From Eubacteriales bacterium (GTDB lineage: Bacteria > Bacillota > Clostridia > Lachnospirales > Lachnospiraceae), in the NCBI GenBank assembly GCA_030536565.1, contig JAUNPT010000128.1, positions 1-6,440 of the forward strand: a stretch of DNA of 6,440 bases, in the 5' to 3' direction. A program made the position numbers and the translations under genes. Below are positions 1-4,865 of the stretch, one piece after another. The notes under the pieces were generated by a model. The model saw only the letters and a program-made list of their open reading frames with translations. It did no database searches and was not told the origin of the DNA. Every line of letters begins with the position of its first letter. Position 1 is the first letter of the stretch.

Positions 1-1
1 G

Positions 2-538
2 ATTAATCGCAATCATAATGAAGCGGTGTTTTTATATGATATGCTTAATGAGAAAGCTAAAGAGGTAAAAAACACTGTAAAAGATGTTAATACAGCCAAG
101 CGTCAGGTAGAGCTTATGTATCAGCCAGAGCAGTCCAAAAGCAATCAGACAGATAACGAAAAATCACAGAATGATTTATCAGATGCTGCAAAGGCAGCAA
201 GAGAAAGGCTTGTACAGCTTGACAGTAAGAGCACTGAAAAGTTAAATAGTGCAATGACGGGAAAAGGAAATCAGGCTGTAGAACTGGATAAAATTGTATC
301 AGGCGCAGAAGAAAAAACGCCAGCAGCTAAAAAGGACGTGTCAAAGCGAAAGAATACCAAAACAGTTTCAAAGGAAGCTGCAAATATGAATATACAATTT
401 GAAAAGGGTGCCAACAATAATGATAATATACTCGAATTATATAAAAGGGGTGTATCTAATAAGGATATTGCAAAACAGCTTAATCTCGGAGTTGGTGAAG
501 TGAAGCTGGTAATAGATTTGTATAATGGTGGAAAGTAG
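2..538 (+). CDS. DUF6115/SwrB-like coiled-coil protein with C-terminal HTH, 5'-truncated by window edge
   Basis: The reading frame is open from base 2 to the TAG at 536-538. The first in-frame start codon (GTG at 26) has no ribosome binding site, and the codons before it (INRNHNEA) read as coding, so the true start lies upstream of the window. The visible 178 residues begin with a charged helical stretch (FLYDMLNEKAKEVKN), likely the end of a coiled coil. A Lys/Ser/Asn/Ala-rich low-complexity linker follows. The C-terminus carries a helix-turn-helix-like segment (ILELYKRGVSNKDIAKQLNL then GVGEVKLVIDLY, about 430-530). From memory this matches proteins annotated DUF6115 in Lachnospiraceae. In Bacillus subtilis the flagellar operon ends with swrB directly before rpsB, and SwrB has a similar plan (N-terminal membrane anchor, coiled coil, C-terminal helices). 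A SwrB-related role in flagellar assembly is an inference from position and architecture. The missing N-terminus should show a membrane segment if this is right. Confidence 0.7.
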   Translation: MNRNHNEAVFLYDMLNEKAKEVKNTVKDVNTAKRQVELMYQPEQSKSNQTDNEKSQNDLSDAAKAARERLVQLDSKSTEKLNSAMTGKGNQAVELDKIVSGAEEKTPAAKKDVSKRKNTKTVSKEAANMNIQFEKGANNNDNILELYKRGVSNKDIAKQLNLGVGEVKLVIDLYNGGK

Positions 539-549
539 GAGCAGGCTTA

Positions 550-1068
550 ATGAATTTAAAGTATTATATAAGAGGTCTTGGTGCCGGGCTTATTATTGCT
601 GCCTCTGTGCTTATGATATCAGAAGCAGCCGGCAAGGGGCAGGATTATAACAATAGTGAGCAGCAGACAACTACAGCTGCATCTATTATTGCATATACAA
701 CGGAGGCGCAAACAACGGTGCCGGAAACAGAAGGTACATCAGATACCACAGCTAAAACTACATCAGCGATAACAGAAACAACATATGCAATGGAGACTGT
801 CTCTGAAACACAGCCAGCTACAGCAGATGCTAAAGAGGAGAAAACAGCAGAGATTGAAGATAAAACAGTTAAGGTCAACATACATAATGTATATTATGCA
901 ACTCAGGCGTCAGATATTTTATTAAAAGCAGGTGTTATCAGTGATGCACAGAGTTTTACGGAATATCTTGTTAATAATGGATATGCAGGTAAGATAAGAG
1001 AAGGGATTTATGATATTCAAAAAGGAGCCTCATTTGATGAGATAGCAAAGATAATAACGCAGAAGTAA
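550..1068 (+). CDS. Membrane-anchored small protein with MltG-type LysM-like domain, no transglycosylase domain
   Basis: 172 residues. The start ATG has AGGAG at 537-541, eight bases upstream and overlapping the stop of the preceding gene, so the two genes are probably cotranscribed. Residues 9-27 form one hydrophobic segment (GLGAGLIIAASVLMISEAAG), a signal anchor or uncleaved signal peptide. Residues 35-105 are a Thr/Glu/Ala-rich disordered linker typical of extracytoplasmic stalks. Residues 106-172 resemble the LysM-like N-terminal subdomain of the MltG/YceG endolytic transglycosylase family: VKVNIHNV, ASDILLKAGVI, FTEYLVNNGYAGKIREGIYDI, then GASFDEIAKIIT. The catalytic domain that follows in true MltG (over 300 residues in total, with a conserved catalytic Glu) is absent and the gene stops cleanly. 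I infer an extracytoplasmic peptidoglycan-associated protein without lytic activity. Automated pipelines may call it MltG, which would overstate its function. Confidence 0.72.
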   Translation: MNLKYYIRGLGAGLIIAASVLMISEAAGKGQDYNNSEQQTTTAASIIAYTTEAQTTVPETEGTSDTTAKTTSAITETTYAMETVSETQPATADAKEEKTAEIEDKTVKVNIHNVYYATQASDILLKAGVISDAQSFTEYLVNNGYAGKIREGIYDIQKGASFDEIAKIITQK

Positions 1069-1105
1069 TATTTTAGATGGAATGAAAATAATTGTAATAA
1101 AATAC

Positions 1106-1134
1106 TTGCATTAATATAAAAGTATTGATATAAT
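1106..1134 (+). promoter_or_regulatory. Probable sigma-A promoter of the rpsB-tsf unit
   Basis: A perfect -10 hexamer TATAAT (1129-1134) lies 17 bases after TTGCAT (1106-1111), which matches the -35 consensus at its first three positions. Transcription would begin near 1140-1142, giving a leader of about 108 bases before the rpsB ATG. An imperfectly placed inverted repeat (AATACTT at 1101-1107, AAGTATT at 1120-1126) overlaps the -35 and the spacer. It has no T-tract, so it is not a terminator. I see no terminator between the upstream gene and this promoter, so read-through from the upstream genes is possible. Confidence 0.7.
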
Positions 1135-1140
1135 CAGTTT

Positions 1141-1248
1141 CGTATGAAAAAACATGCAGATAGATTCTGCAACTGGTGCCGGTTAACGCGCCGGTGGTTA
1201 CAGAAGTTGAAGTCTGCAAAAGATTAAATAACCAATGGAGGTCAAAAA
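1141..1248 (+). promoter_or_regulatory. Structured 5' leader of rpsB, candidate S2 autoregulatory RNA
   Basis: The stretch between promoter and gene contains several complementary segments. GCAGA (1156-1160) can pair with TCTGC at 1166-1170 (5-base loop) or with a second TCTGC at 1213-1217. CAACT (1170-1174) pairs with AGTTG (1205-1209). CCGG (1179-1182) pairs with CCGG (1191-1194). TGGTTA (1195-1200) pairs with TAACCA (1229-1234), which sits two bases before the GGAGGT ribosome binding site (1237-1242). These pairings cannot all form together, so the leader could switch. In Escherichia coli, S2 represses its own operon through the rpsB leader; whether this leader does the same is inference. 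The local GC richness around 1175-1196 stands out in an AT-rich intergenic region. Confidence 0.5.
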
Positions 1249-1977
1249 ATGAGCGTAATTTCAATGAAACAGTTACTTGAAGCAGGTGTACATTTCGGAC
1301 ACCAGACAAGAAGATGGAACCCTAAAATGGCTGAGTACATCTACACAGAGAGAAATGGTATCCATATTATTGACTTACAGAAGTCTGTAGGTAAGGTTGA
1401 TGAAGCTTACAAGGCAGTAGCTGATGTAGTGGCAGATGGCGGTACAATTCTTTTTGTAGGTACTAAGAAACAGGCTCAGGACGCAATAGCAACAGAAGCA
1501 GAGCGTTGTGGAATGTACTTTGTAAATGAAAGATGGTTAGGCGGTATGCTTACTAACTTCAAGACAATCCAGAGCAGAATAAACAGATTAAAAGAAATCG
1601 AAAGAATGCAGGAAGATGGTACTTTTGATGTTCTTCCTAAGAAGGAAGTCATCAATCTTAAGAAGGAATTAGAGAAGCTTACAAAGAATCTTGGCGGTAT
1701 CAAGGAAATGAAGAGAATACCAGATGCAATCTTTATTGTAGATCCTAAGAAGGAAAGAATCTGTGTTCAGGAAGCACATGCACTTGGTATTAAGTTAATT
1801 GGTATCGTAGATACAAACTGCGATCCAGATGAATTAGATTATGTAATCCCTGGTAATGATGATGCAATCAGAGCAGTTAAGTTAATCGTAGCAAAGATGG
1901 CTGACGCTGTTATCGAAGCTAATCAGGGTGTTGAAGTTGCTCCAGCTGAGGAAGAAACTGAAGCTGTAGAAGCATAA
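1249..1977 (+). CDS. rpsB: 30S ribosomal protein S2
   Basis: 242 residues, normal for bacterial S2 (about 230-260). It is a structural protein of the small subunit, needed for binding S1-type factors and for initiation. The N-terminus shows the family signature: MKQLLEAGVHFGHQTRRWNP, then KMAEYIYTERNGIHIIDLQK. Central hallmarks are FVGTKKQAQ and the ERWLGGMLTNF block. The C-terminal half has PDAIFIVDP, EAHALGIKLIGIVDTNCDPD and IPGNDDAIRA. An acidic tail (APAEEETEAVEA) ends the protein. The start is well supported by GGAGGT at 1237-1242, six bases before the ATG. The gene ends in a tandem TAATAA. It has its own promoter and structured leader upstream and is followed by tsf, as in most bacteria. 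Confidence 0.98.
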   Translation: MSVISMKQLLEAGVHFGHQTRRWNPKMAEYIYTERNGIHIIDLQKSVGKVDEAYKAVADVVADGGTILFVGTKKQAQDAIATEAERCGMYFVNERWLGGMLTNFKTIQSRINRLKEIERMQEDGTFDVLPKKEVINLKKELEKLTKNLGGIKEMKRIPDAIFIVDPKKERICVQEAHALGIKLIGIVDTNCDPDELDYVIPGNDDAIRAVKLIVAKMADAVIEANQGVEVAPAEEETEAVEA

Positions 1978-1993
1978 TAACTGATGCTTACAG

Positions 1994-2029
1994 AATGCTT
2001 CAGCCTGCCAATCCAGGTTGAAGCATTTT
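1994..2029 (+). terminator. Attenuator-like hairpin between rpsB and tsf
   Basis: A 14-bp stem joins AATGCTTCAGCCTG (1994-2007) to CAGGTTGAAGCATT (2014-2027), with one G-U pair and a six-base loop. Only two T residues follow the stem (TTTT in all counting the stem end), then GCGCG, so it should terminate incompletely. Alternatively it could be a processing or stability element that sets the ratio of S2 to EF-Ts. A weaker hairpin follows (TGCGC at 2029-2033 with GCGCA at 2047-2051). No promoter is visible between here and tsf, so tsf must depend on read-through. Confidence 0.6.
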
Positions 2030-2090
2030 GCGCGTAAAAATGAAAAGCGCAGCTTAAGGGTATGCGTGTTGAAAACATATAAAAATAAAT

Positions 2091-2096
2091 GGAGGA
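2091..2096 (+). promoter_or_regulatory. Ribosome binding site deciding the tsf start
   Basis: GGAGGA lies seven bases before the ATG at 2104. An in-frame ATG at 2089 overlaps this motif and would add five residues (MEDYQ) with no ribosome binding site of its own. The shorter form, beginning MAAVTAGMVKELREMTGAG, fits the family N-terminus. Confidence 0.9.
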
Positions 2097-2103
2097 TTAT
2101 CAA

Positions 2104-3033
2104 ATGGCAGCAGTAACAGCAGGAATGGTAAAAGAATTAAGAGAAATGACAGGCGCAGGTATGATGGACTGCAAAAAGGCACTATCAGCAACAGATGGTG
2201 ATATGGACAAGGCTGTAGAATTTTTAAGAGAGAATGGTATGGCTAAGGCAGCTAAGAAGGCTGGAAGAATTGCGGCTGAAGGTATTGTCAAGGTTGTTGT
2301 TGAAGGTAAGAAAGCGGCTATCGTTGAAGTTAATTCAGAAACAGACTTCGTAGCTAAGAATGCTGATTTTAATGCATATGTTGATGATGTTGCAGTTCAG
2401 GCTCTTAATACTAAAGCAGCTGATATTGATGAATTTTTAGCAGAGGGCTGGGTTAAGGATACATCAAAGACTGTAGCTGATGAACTTGCAAGCCAGATTG
2501 CAGTTATCGGTGAGAACTTGAAGATTAGAAGATTCGCTCAGGTTGAAGCTGCTAATGGTTTCGTTGCTTCATATATCCATATGGGTGGTAAGATTGGTGT
2601 GTTAGTAGATGTTGAAACAGATGTTGTTAATCCGGCAATCGAAGAAATGGCAAAGAATGTAGCTATGCAGGCAGCAGCTTTAAAGCCAGTTTATACAAGC
2701 AGAGATGAAGTAGATGCTGATTATATCGCTAAGGAAACAGAAATTCTTACAGCAGCAGCTAAGAATGAGAAGCCAGATGCTAATGATAAGATTATCGAAG
2801 GCATGGTTAAGGGGCGTGTAGCTAAGGAATTAAAGGAAATCTGTCTCTTGGATCAGGTTTATGTTAAGGCTGAGGATGGAAAGCAGAGTGTTAATGCTTA
2901 CGTTGCAGCAGTAGCTAAGGAAAACAATGCAAATATTAAGATTAAGAGCTTTGTTCGTTTCGAAACAGGTGAAGGTCTTGAGAAGAAGAATGAAGACTTT
3001 GCGGCAGAAGTTGCAGCTCAGTTAGGAAATTAA
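2104..3033 (+). CDS. tsf: Elongation factor Ts
   Basis: 309 residues; EF-Ts is the guanine nucleotide exchange factor that regenerates EF-Tu-GTP in the cytoplasm. Residues 1-55 form the N-terminal UBA-like domain (VKELREMTGAGMMDCKKAL, then AVEFLRENGMAKAAKKAGR). The diagnostic exchange motif TDFVAKN is at residues 80-86, and its Asp-Phe pair corresponds to the residues that disturb the Mg site of EF-Tu. The core dimerisation-like domains follow, with HMGGKIGVLVDVE and MAKNVAMQAAALKP. The C-terminal part has GRVAKELKEICLLDQVYV and FVRFETGEGLEKK. The length is slightly above E. coli EF-Ts (283) and close to other Firmicutes. It is the second gene of the rpsB-tsf unit, 126 bases after rpsB, and ends at a strong terminator. 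Confidence 0.98.
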   Translation: MAAVTAGMVKELREMTGAGMMDCKKALSATDGDMDKAVEFLRENGMAKAAKKAGRIAAEGIVKVVVEGKKAAIVEVNSETDFVAKNADFNAYVDDVAVQALNTKAADIDEFLAEGWVKDTSKTVADELASQIAVIGENLKIRRFAQVEAANGFVASYIHMGGKIGVLVDVETDVVNPAIEEMAKNVAMQAAALKPVYTSRDEVDADYIAKETEILTAAAKNEKPDANDKIIEGMVKGRVAKELKEICLLDQVYVKAEDGKQSVNAYVAAVAKENNANIKIKSFVRFETGEGLEKKNEDFAAEVAAQLGN

Positions 3034-3100
3034 TTCAAGAATTTATTTGTTGAATAAAACCCAGTAAATATCGCATTTTCAAGCAATACAGGCTAGAATG

Positions 3101-3144
3101 AGACATCATTACTTGTAGAAATATGAGTGATGGTGTCTTTTTTT
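3101..3144 (+). terminator. Rho-independent terminator of the rpsB-tsf operon
   Basis: A 12-bp stem pairs GACATCATTACT (3102-3113) with AGTGATGGTGTC (3126-3137), with two G-U pairs and a 12-base loop that can close further. Seven consecutive T residues follow at 3138-3144. It lies 68 bases after the tsf stop, with no competing signal in between. Confidence 0.9.
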
Positions 3145-3170
3145 GCATGTTGATTTATGTTGTTTTTTAG

Positions 3171-3260
3171 AAGGTCGTATGTAGTGTTTTGGAGTGCAAA
3201 AAAGTAGTAAAAGCATTGATGGGACACCAGCATTGTAGTATCACAATAGAAATTTGTTAA
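3171..3260 (+). pseudogene. Possible decayed C-terminus of a tyrosine recombinase (integrase)
   Basis: The interval 3145-3368 has no intact gene. Within it, the frame from 3171 to the TAA at 3258-3260 contains VKALMGHQHCSITIEIC (3207-3257). This resembles box II of phage and transposon tyrosine recombinases, typically LMGHssisiTleiY. The spacing from the conserved His to the final Cys is ten residues, the usual distance from that His to the catalytic Tyr. The TGT Cys codon is one base change from TAT Tyr. The frame is closed upstream by a TAG at 3168-3170, and no catalytic Arg is visible, so it cannot be functional. The match is short and by eye, so a chance resemblance remains possible. It sits directly before a toxin-antitoxin operon, which fits a remnant mobile element. 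Confidence 0.4.
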
Positions 3261-3322
3261 AGAAATCTTGAAATGTATGTGCTGATAAGGTATCATAAAG
3301 ATGTAATAATTATGAAAAATAT

Positions 3323-3353
3323 TTGACTTATCATTGCATATACTAATATGTAA
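3323..3353 (+). promoter_or_regulatory. Candidate promoter and overlapping palindromic operator of the toxin-antitoxin operon
   Basis: TTGACT (3323-3328) is a good -35. The best-placed -10 is TAATAT (3344-3349) at a short 15-base spacing; TATACT (3339-3344) looks better but is only 10 bases away. Overlapping this is an inverted repeat TTGCATAT (3334-3341), four bases, ATATGTAA (3346-3353), matching at seven of eight positions. Toxin-antitoxin operons are usually repressed by the antitoxin alone or with the toxin at such operators; autoregulation here is inferred. Confidence 0.45.
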
Positions 3354-3368
3354 GAAAGGACTGATTTT

Positions 3369-3527
3369 ATGGATGTTGCAGTAAAAAGAGATTATCAAAC
3401 AGCATTAGAAGAACAGAAAAAAGAAGTCCGCAATCTTGTATTAGCAGGATTAGAGCAGATAAAAGAGGGCAAGACAAAGGACTTTAATACTGTATGTGAC
3501 AGATTGGAGAAGAAATACAAAGCATGA
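3369..3527 (+). CDS. Short type II antitoxin partner of the RelE/ParE-family toxin
   Basis: A 52-residue gene with AAAGGA (3355-3360) eight bases before its ATG. The protein is highly charged and mostly helical: MDVAVKRDYQTALEEQKKEV, then RNLVLAGLEQIKEGKTKDFN, then TVCDRLEKKYKA. The C-terminal pattern (LEQIKEGK...F..VCDRLEKKY) resembles the toxin-wrapping tail of RelB, ParD or Phd-type antitoxins. I do not recognise a clear ribbon-helix-helix or Phd DNA-binding domain, so the subfamily is unassigned. Its stop overlaps the toxin start by four bases (ATGA, 3524-3527), the usual order (antitoxin first) and coupling of such modules. The antitoxin role rests mainly on this position. It neutralises the toxin by direct binding if the assignment is right. 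Confidence 0.7.
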   Translation: MDVAVKRDYQTALEEQKKEVRNLVLAGLEQIKEGKTKDFNTVCDRLEKKYKA

Positions 3528-3850
3528 TGCAATACAAAATAGAAATTACCAATTTAGCTGAAGAAGATTTGGAAAATACTGGTGATTATATTGCTTATGA
3601 GTTGAAAAATCCCACTGCTGCCGTGAATACAGTAAATGGTATCAGAAAACAGATTAATTCTTTGGCAAACTTCCCAGAACGAAATGAACTGGACGAAGAT
3701 GAGGTACTTGCAGAATTAGGTGTCCGCAAAGATTATTATAGGAATTATAAAATCTATTATATAATTGATAAAGACACAATATACATAGTAAGAATACTTC
3801 ATATGTTGGTTGACAGTCGAGCATGGCTGTATCGTACATTTGGGATTTAA
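3524..3850 (+). CDS. RelE/ParE-family type II toxin
   Basis: 108 residues, typical for the family (about 90-110). The order of elements fits the RelE/ParE fold: a first strand YKIEIT, an alpha hairpin (NLAEEDLENTGDYIAYELKN and PTAAVNTVNGIRKQINSLAN), the FPERN turn, then strands around GVRKDYYRNYKIYYIID and DTIYIVRILHMLVDSRAWL. The last two match the classic pattern of a basic strand, a YxIxY strand and the RIlH..rD motif. RelE-type members cleave mRNA on the ribosome and ParE-type members poison gyrase; sequence alone does not tell which applies here. The start may be ATG 3524 or the adjacent ATG 3527. The only ribosome binding motif, GGAG at 3506-3509, is 14-17 bases away, so translation is probably coupled to the antitoxin. 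A stable antitoxin supply would be needed for cell survival. Confidence 0.85.
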   Translation: MMQYKIEITNLAEEDLENTGDYIAYELKNPTAAVNTVNGIRKQINSLANFPERNELDEDEVLAELGVRKDYYRNYKIYYIIDKDTIYIVRILHMLVDSRAWLYRTFGI

Positions 3851-3859
3851 TGGTATTTT

Positions 3860-3882
3860 GTACCCATTTAAAATATGGGTAC
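3860..3882. repeat. Perfect 8-bp inverted repeat after the toxin gene
   Basis: GTACCCAT (3860-3867) and ATGGGTAC (3875-3882) flank a seven-base AT loop, nine bases after the toxin stop. No T-tract follows on either strand, so it is not a normal terminator. It could protect the toxin-antitoxin mRNA 3' end or be a protein site. The following 100 bases (3883-3983) show nothing I can identify. Confidence 0.6.
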
Positions 3883-3983
3883 GATATGATGAATATAAGG
3901 CAGCAGTCTTAGTGAAATAGCCATTTTGTATAAAATAGTTTGCAAAACAGATGGAAATTAATATATATTTAAGAAAAAGTGAT

Positions 3984-4019
3984 AAACCGCTGGAAACTAC
4001 AATGTTTCCAGCGGTTTTT
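3984..4019 (+). terminator. Strong rho-independent terminator after the toxin-antitoxin operon
   Basis: A perfect 14-bp stem joins AAACCGCTGGAAAC (3984-3997) to GTTTCCAGCGGTTT (4004-4017), with loop TACAAT. A run of five T (4015-4019) ends it and another T-rich tract follows. It isolates the accessory block from the bactofilin-pyrH unit. Confidence 0.92.
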
Positions 4020-4053
4020 GCATATTTTTTGTGATTTTTTATATAAAATATAC

Positions 4054-4082
4054 TTCTCTAATATGACATTTTATGATACAAT
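4054..4082 (+). promoter_or_regulatory. Probable promoter of the bactofilin-pyrH-frr unit
   Basis: TACAAT (4077-4082) matches the -10 consensus at five of six positions and is preceded by TG at 4074-4075, one base away, forming an extended -10. A weak -35, TTCTCT (4054-4059), is 17 bases upstream. The start site would be near 4089, giving a short leader of about 30 bases before the ATG at 4119. The terminator just upstream makes a new promoter necessary here. Confidence 0.65.
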
Positions 4083-4118
4083 AATTTAAAATGTTTACGA
4101 GCCATATGGAGGATTAAA

Positions 4119-4847
4119 ATGGGTTTTTTTAAAGATTTTAAAGAGGATTTATCTGAAACTGTAAATGGATTGTCAGACCAGAAGCTTGATAATGGTGATG
4201 ATGTGCTGGTTAATACGCTTGATGATCCAGAGCTTGCAAAGATGGCAGAAAAGTTTAAGGAAGAGGCTGAGACAGATGATTTATCAGCAGAGAATAAGAA
4301 TGATGATATAAAGATGGCTCAGGAAACTGTTAGTGTTGGTGATGATAATGGTGAGGCTGCAGAAGCTAATGACGATGATGAAGAAATTACAGATGAGACT
4401 GCAATAATTACAACAGGACTTAAGGTTACAGGTGACCTTAACACAACAGGATCAATAGATGTGTTTGGTGTTGTTGAGGGAAGTGTTACATGCAGGGGCA
4501 AGCTTACAGTTAATGGTTCTATTGCAGGTGATTCAAAGGCAAATGAAATATTTGCAAATAATGCACAGATAGATGGTAATGTTGAGGCAAAGGGTTCTAT
4601 AAAGATTGGACAGGGAACCGTAATTGTGGGCAATATTACTGCATCATCTGCAGTGGTTGCCGGTGCAGTAAAGGGAGATATCGACGTAAAAGGTCCTGTA
4701 ATTGTTGACTCATCAGCTGTAATTGTGGGTGATATTAAATCAAAGACAGTTCAGATAAATAATGGAGCAACAATTGATGGAAGATGCTCACAGTGCTATG
4801 CAGAAGTAGATATGGATGCATTGTTTAATATTAAAAAGAATAAATAA
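4119..4847 (+). CDS. Bactofilin-family polymer-forming cytoskeletal protein
   Basis: 242 residues with GGAGGA (4108-4113) five bases before the ATG. The N-terminal MGFFKDFKEDLSETVNGL could form an amphipathic helix for membrane contact, as proposed for some bactofilins. Residues 20-92 are an acidic Asp/Glu/Asn-rich tail. Residues 93-222 form the bactofilin core, a right-handed beta-helix of repeated short strands with G-x-I/V turns (GLKVTGDLNTTGSIDVFG, VEGSVTCRGKLTVNGSI, AQIDGNVEAKGSIKIG, KGDIDVKGPVIVDSSAVIVG, INNGATIDG). The C-terminus has a CxxC (Cys223, Cys226) that I do not associate with typical bactofilins. Bactofilins assemble into nucleotide-independent filaments and often organise cell-wall enzymes. 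The long acidic N-terminal arm is unusual but the fold assignment is clear. It lies 18 bases before pyrH and is probably cotranscribed with it. Confidence 0.9.
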   Translation: MGFFKDFKEDLSETVNGLSDQKLDNGDDVLVNTLDDPELAKMAEKFKEEAETDDLSAENKNDDIKMAQETVSVGDDNGEAAEANDDDEEITDETAIITTGLKVTGDLNTTGSIDVFGVVEGSVTCRGKLTVNGSIAGDSKANEIFANNAQIDGNVEAKGSIKIGQGTVIVGNITASSAVVAGAVKGDIDVKGPVIVDSSAVIVGDIKSKTVQINNGATIDGRCSQCYAEVDMDALFNIKKNK

Positions 4848-4855
4848 TTATAATT

Positions 4856-4859
4856 GGAG
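4856..4859 (+). promoter_or_regulatory. Ribosome binding site deciding the pyrH start
   Basis: GGAG lies six bases before ATG 4866. An in-frame TTG at 4854 overlaps this motif and would add only MECV ahead of the conserved N-terminus, with no site of its own. ATG 4875 is also in frame but 15 bases from the motif. Confidence 0.85.
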
Positions 4860-4865
4860 TGCGTT

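Noticed and set aside
645..881. 78-residue hydrophobic - strand frame opposite the Thr-rich linker
   Set aside because: Val/Ala/Ser richness is produced by reading the complement of Thr/Ala/Glu codons; no start signals.
1101..1126. Inverted repeat AATACTT/AAGTATT as a terminator of the upstream gene
   Set aside because: AT-only weak stem with no T-tract, overlapping the rpsB promoter; likely chance or an operator.
3195..3239. Mini gene GTG...TAG (14 residues, VQKSSKSIDGTPAL) preceded by GGAG
   Set aside because: GGAG (3191-3194) directly abuts the GTG with no spacing, the peptide is very short, and another frame of the same bases gives a better recombinase-like reading.
3323..3344. Promoter made of TTGACT and TATACT
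   Set aside because: The spacing is only 10 bases, too short for a sigma-A promoter; the later TAATAT was preferred though still imperfect.
3093..3398. 101-residue open frame on the - strand across the tsf terminator and the antitoxin promoter
   Set aside because: It runs through a terminator, a promoter and an antitoxin gene. It has an unnatural composition rich in His, Ile and Tyr from AT-rich DNA, and no ribosome binding site.
4319..4633. 104-residue - strand open frame opposite the bactofilin gene
   Set aside because: It is the antisense shadow of the repetitive bactofilin core; its composition simply mirrors the repeats on the other strand.
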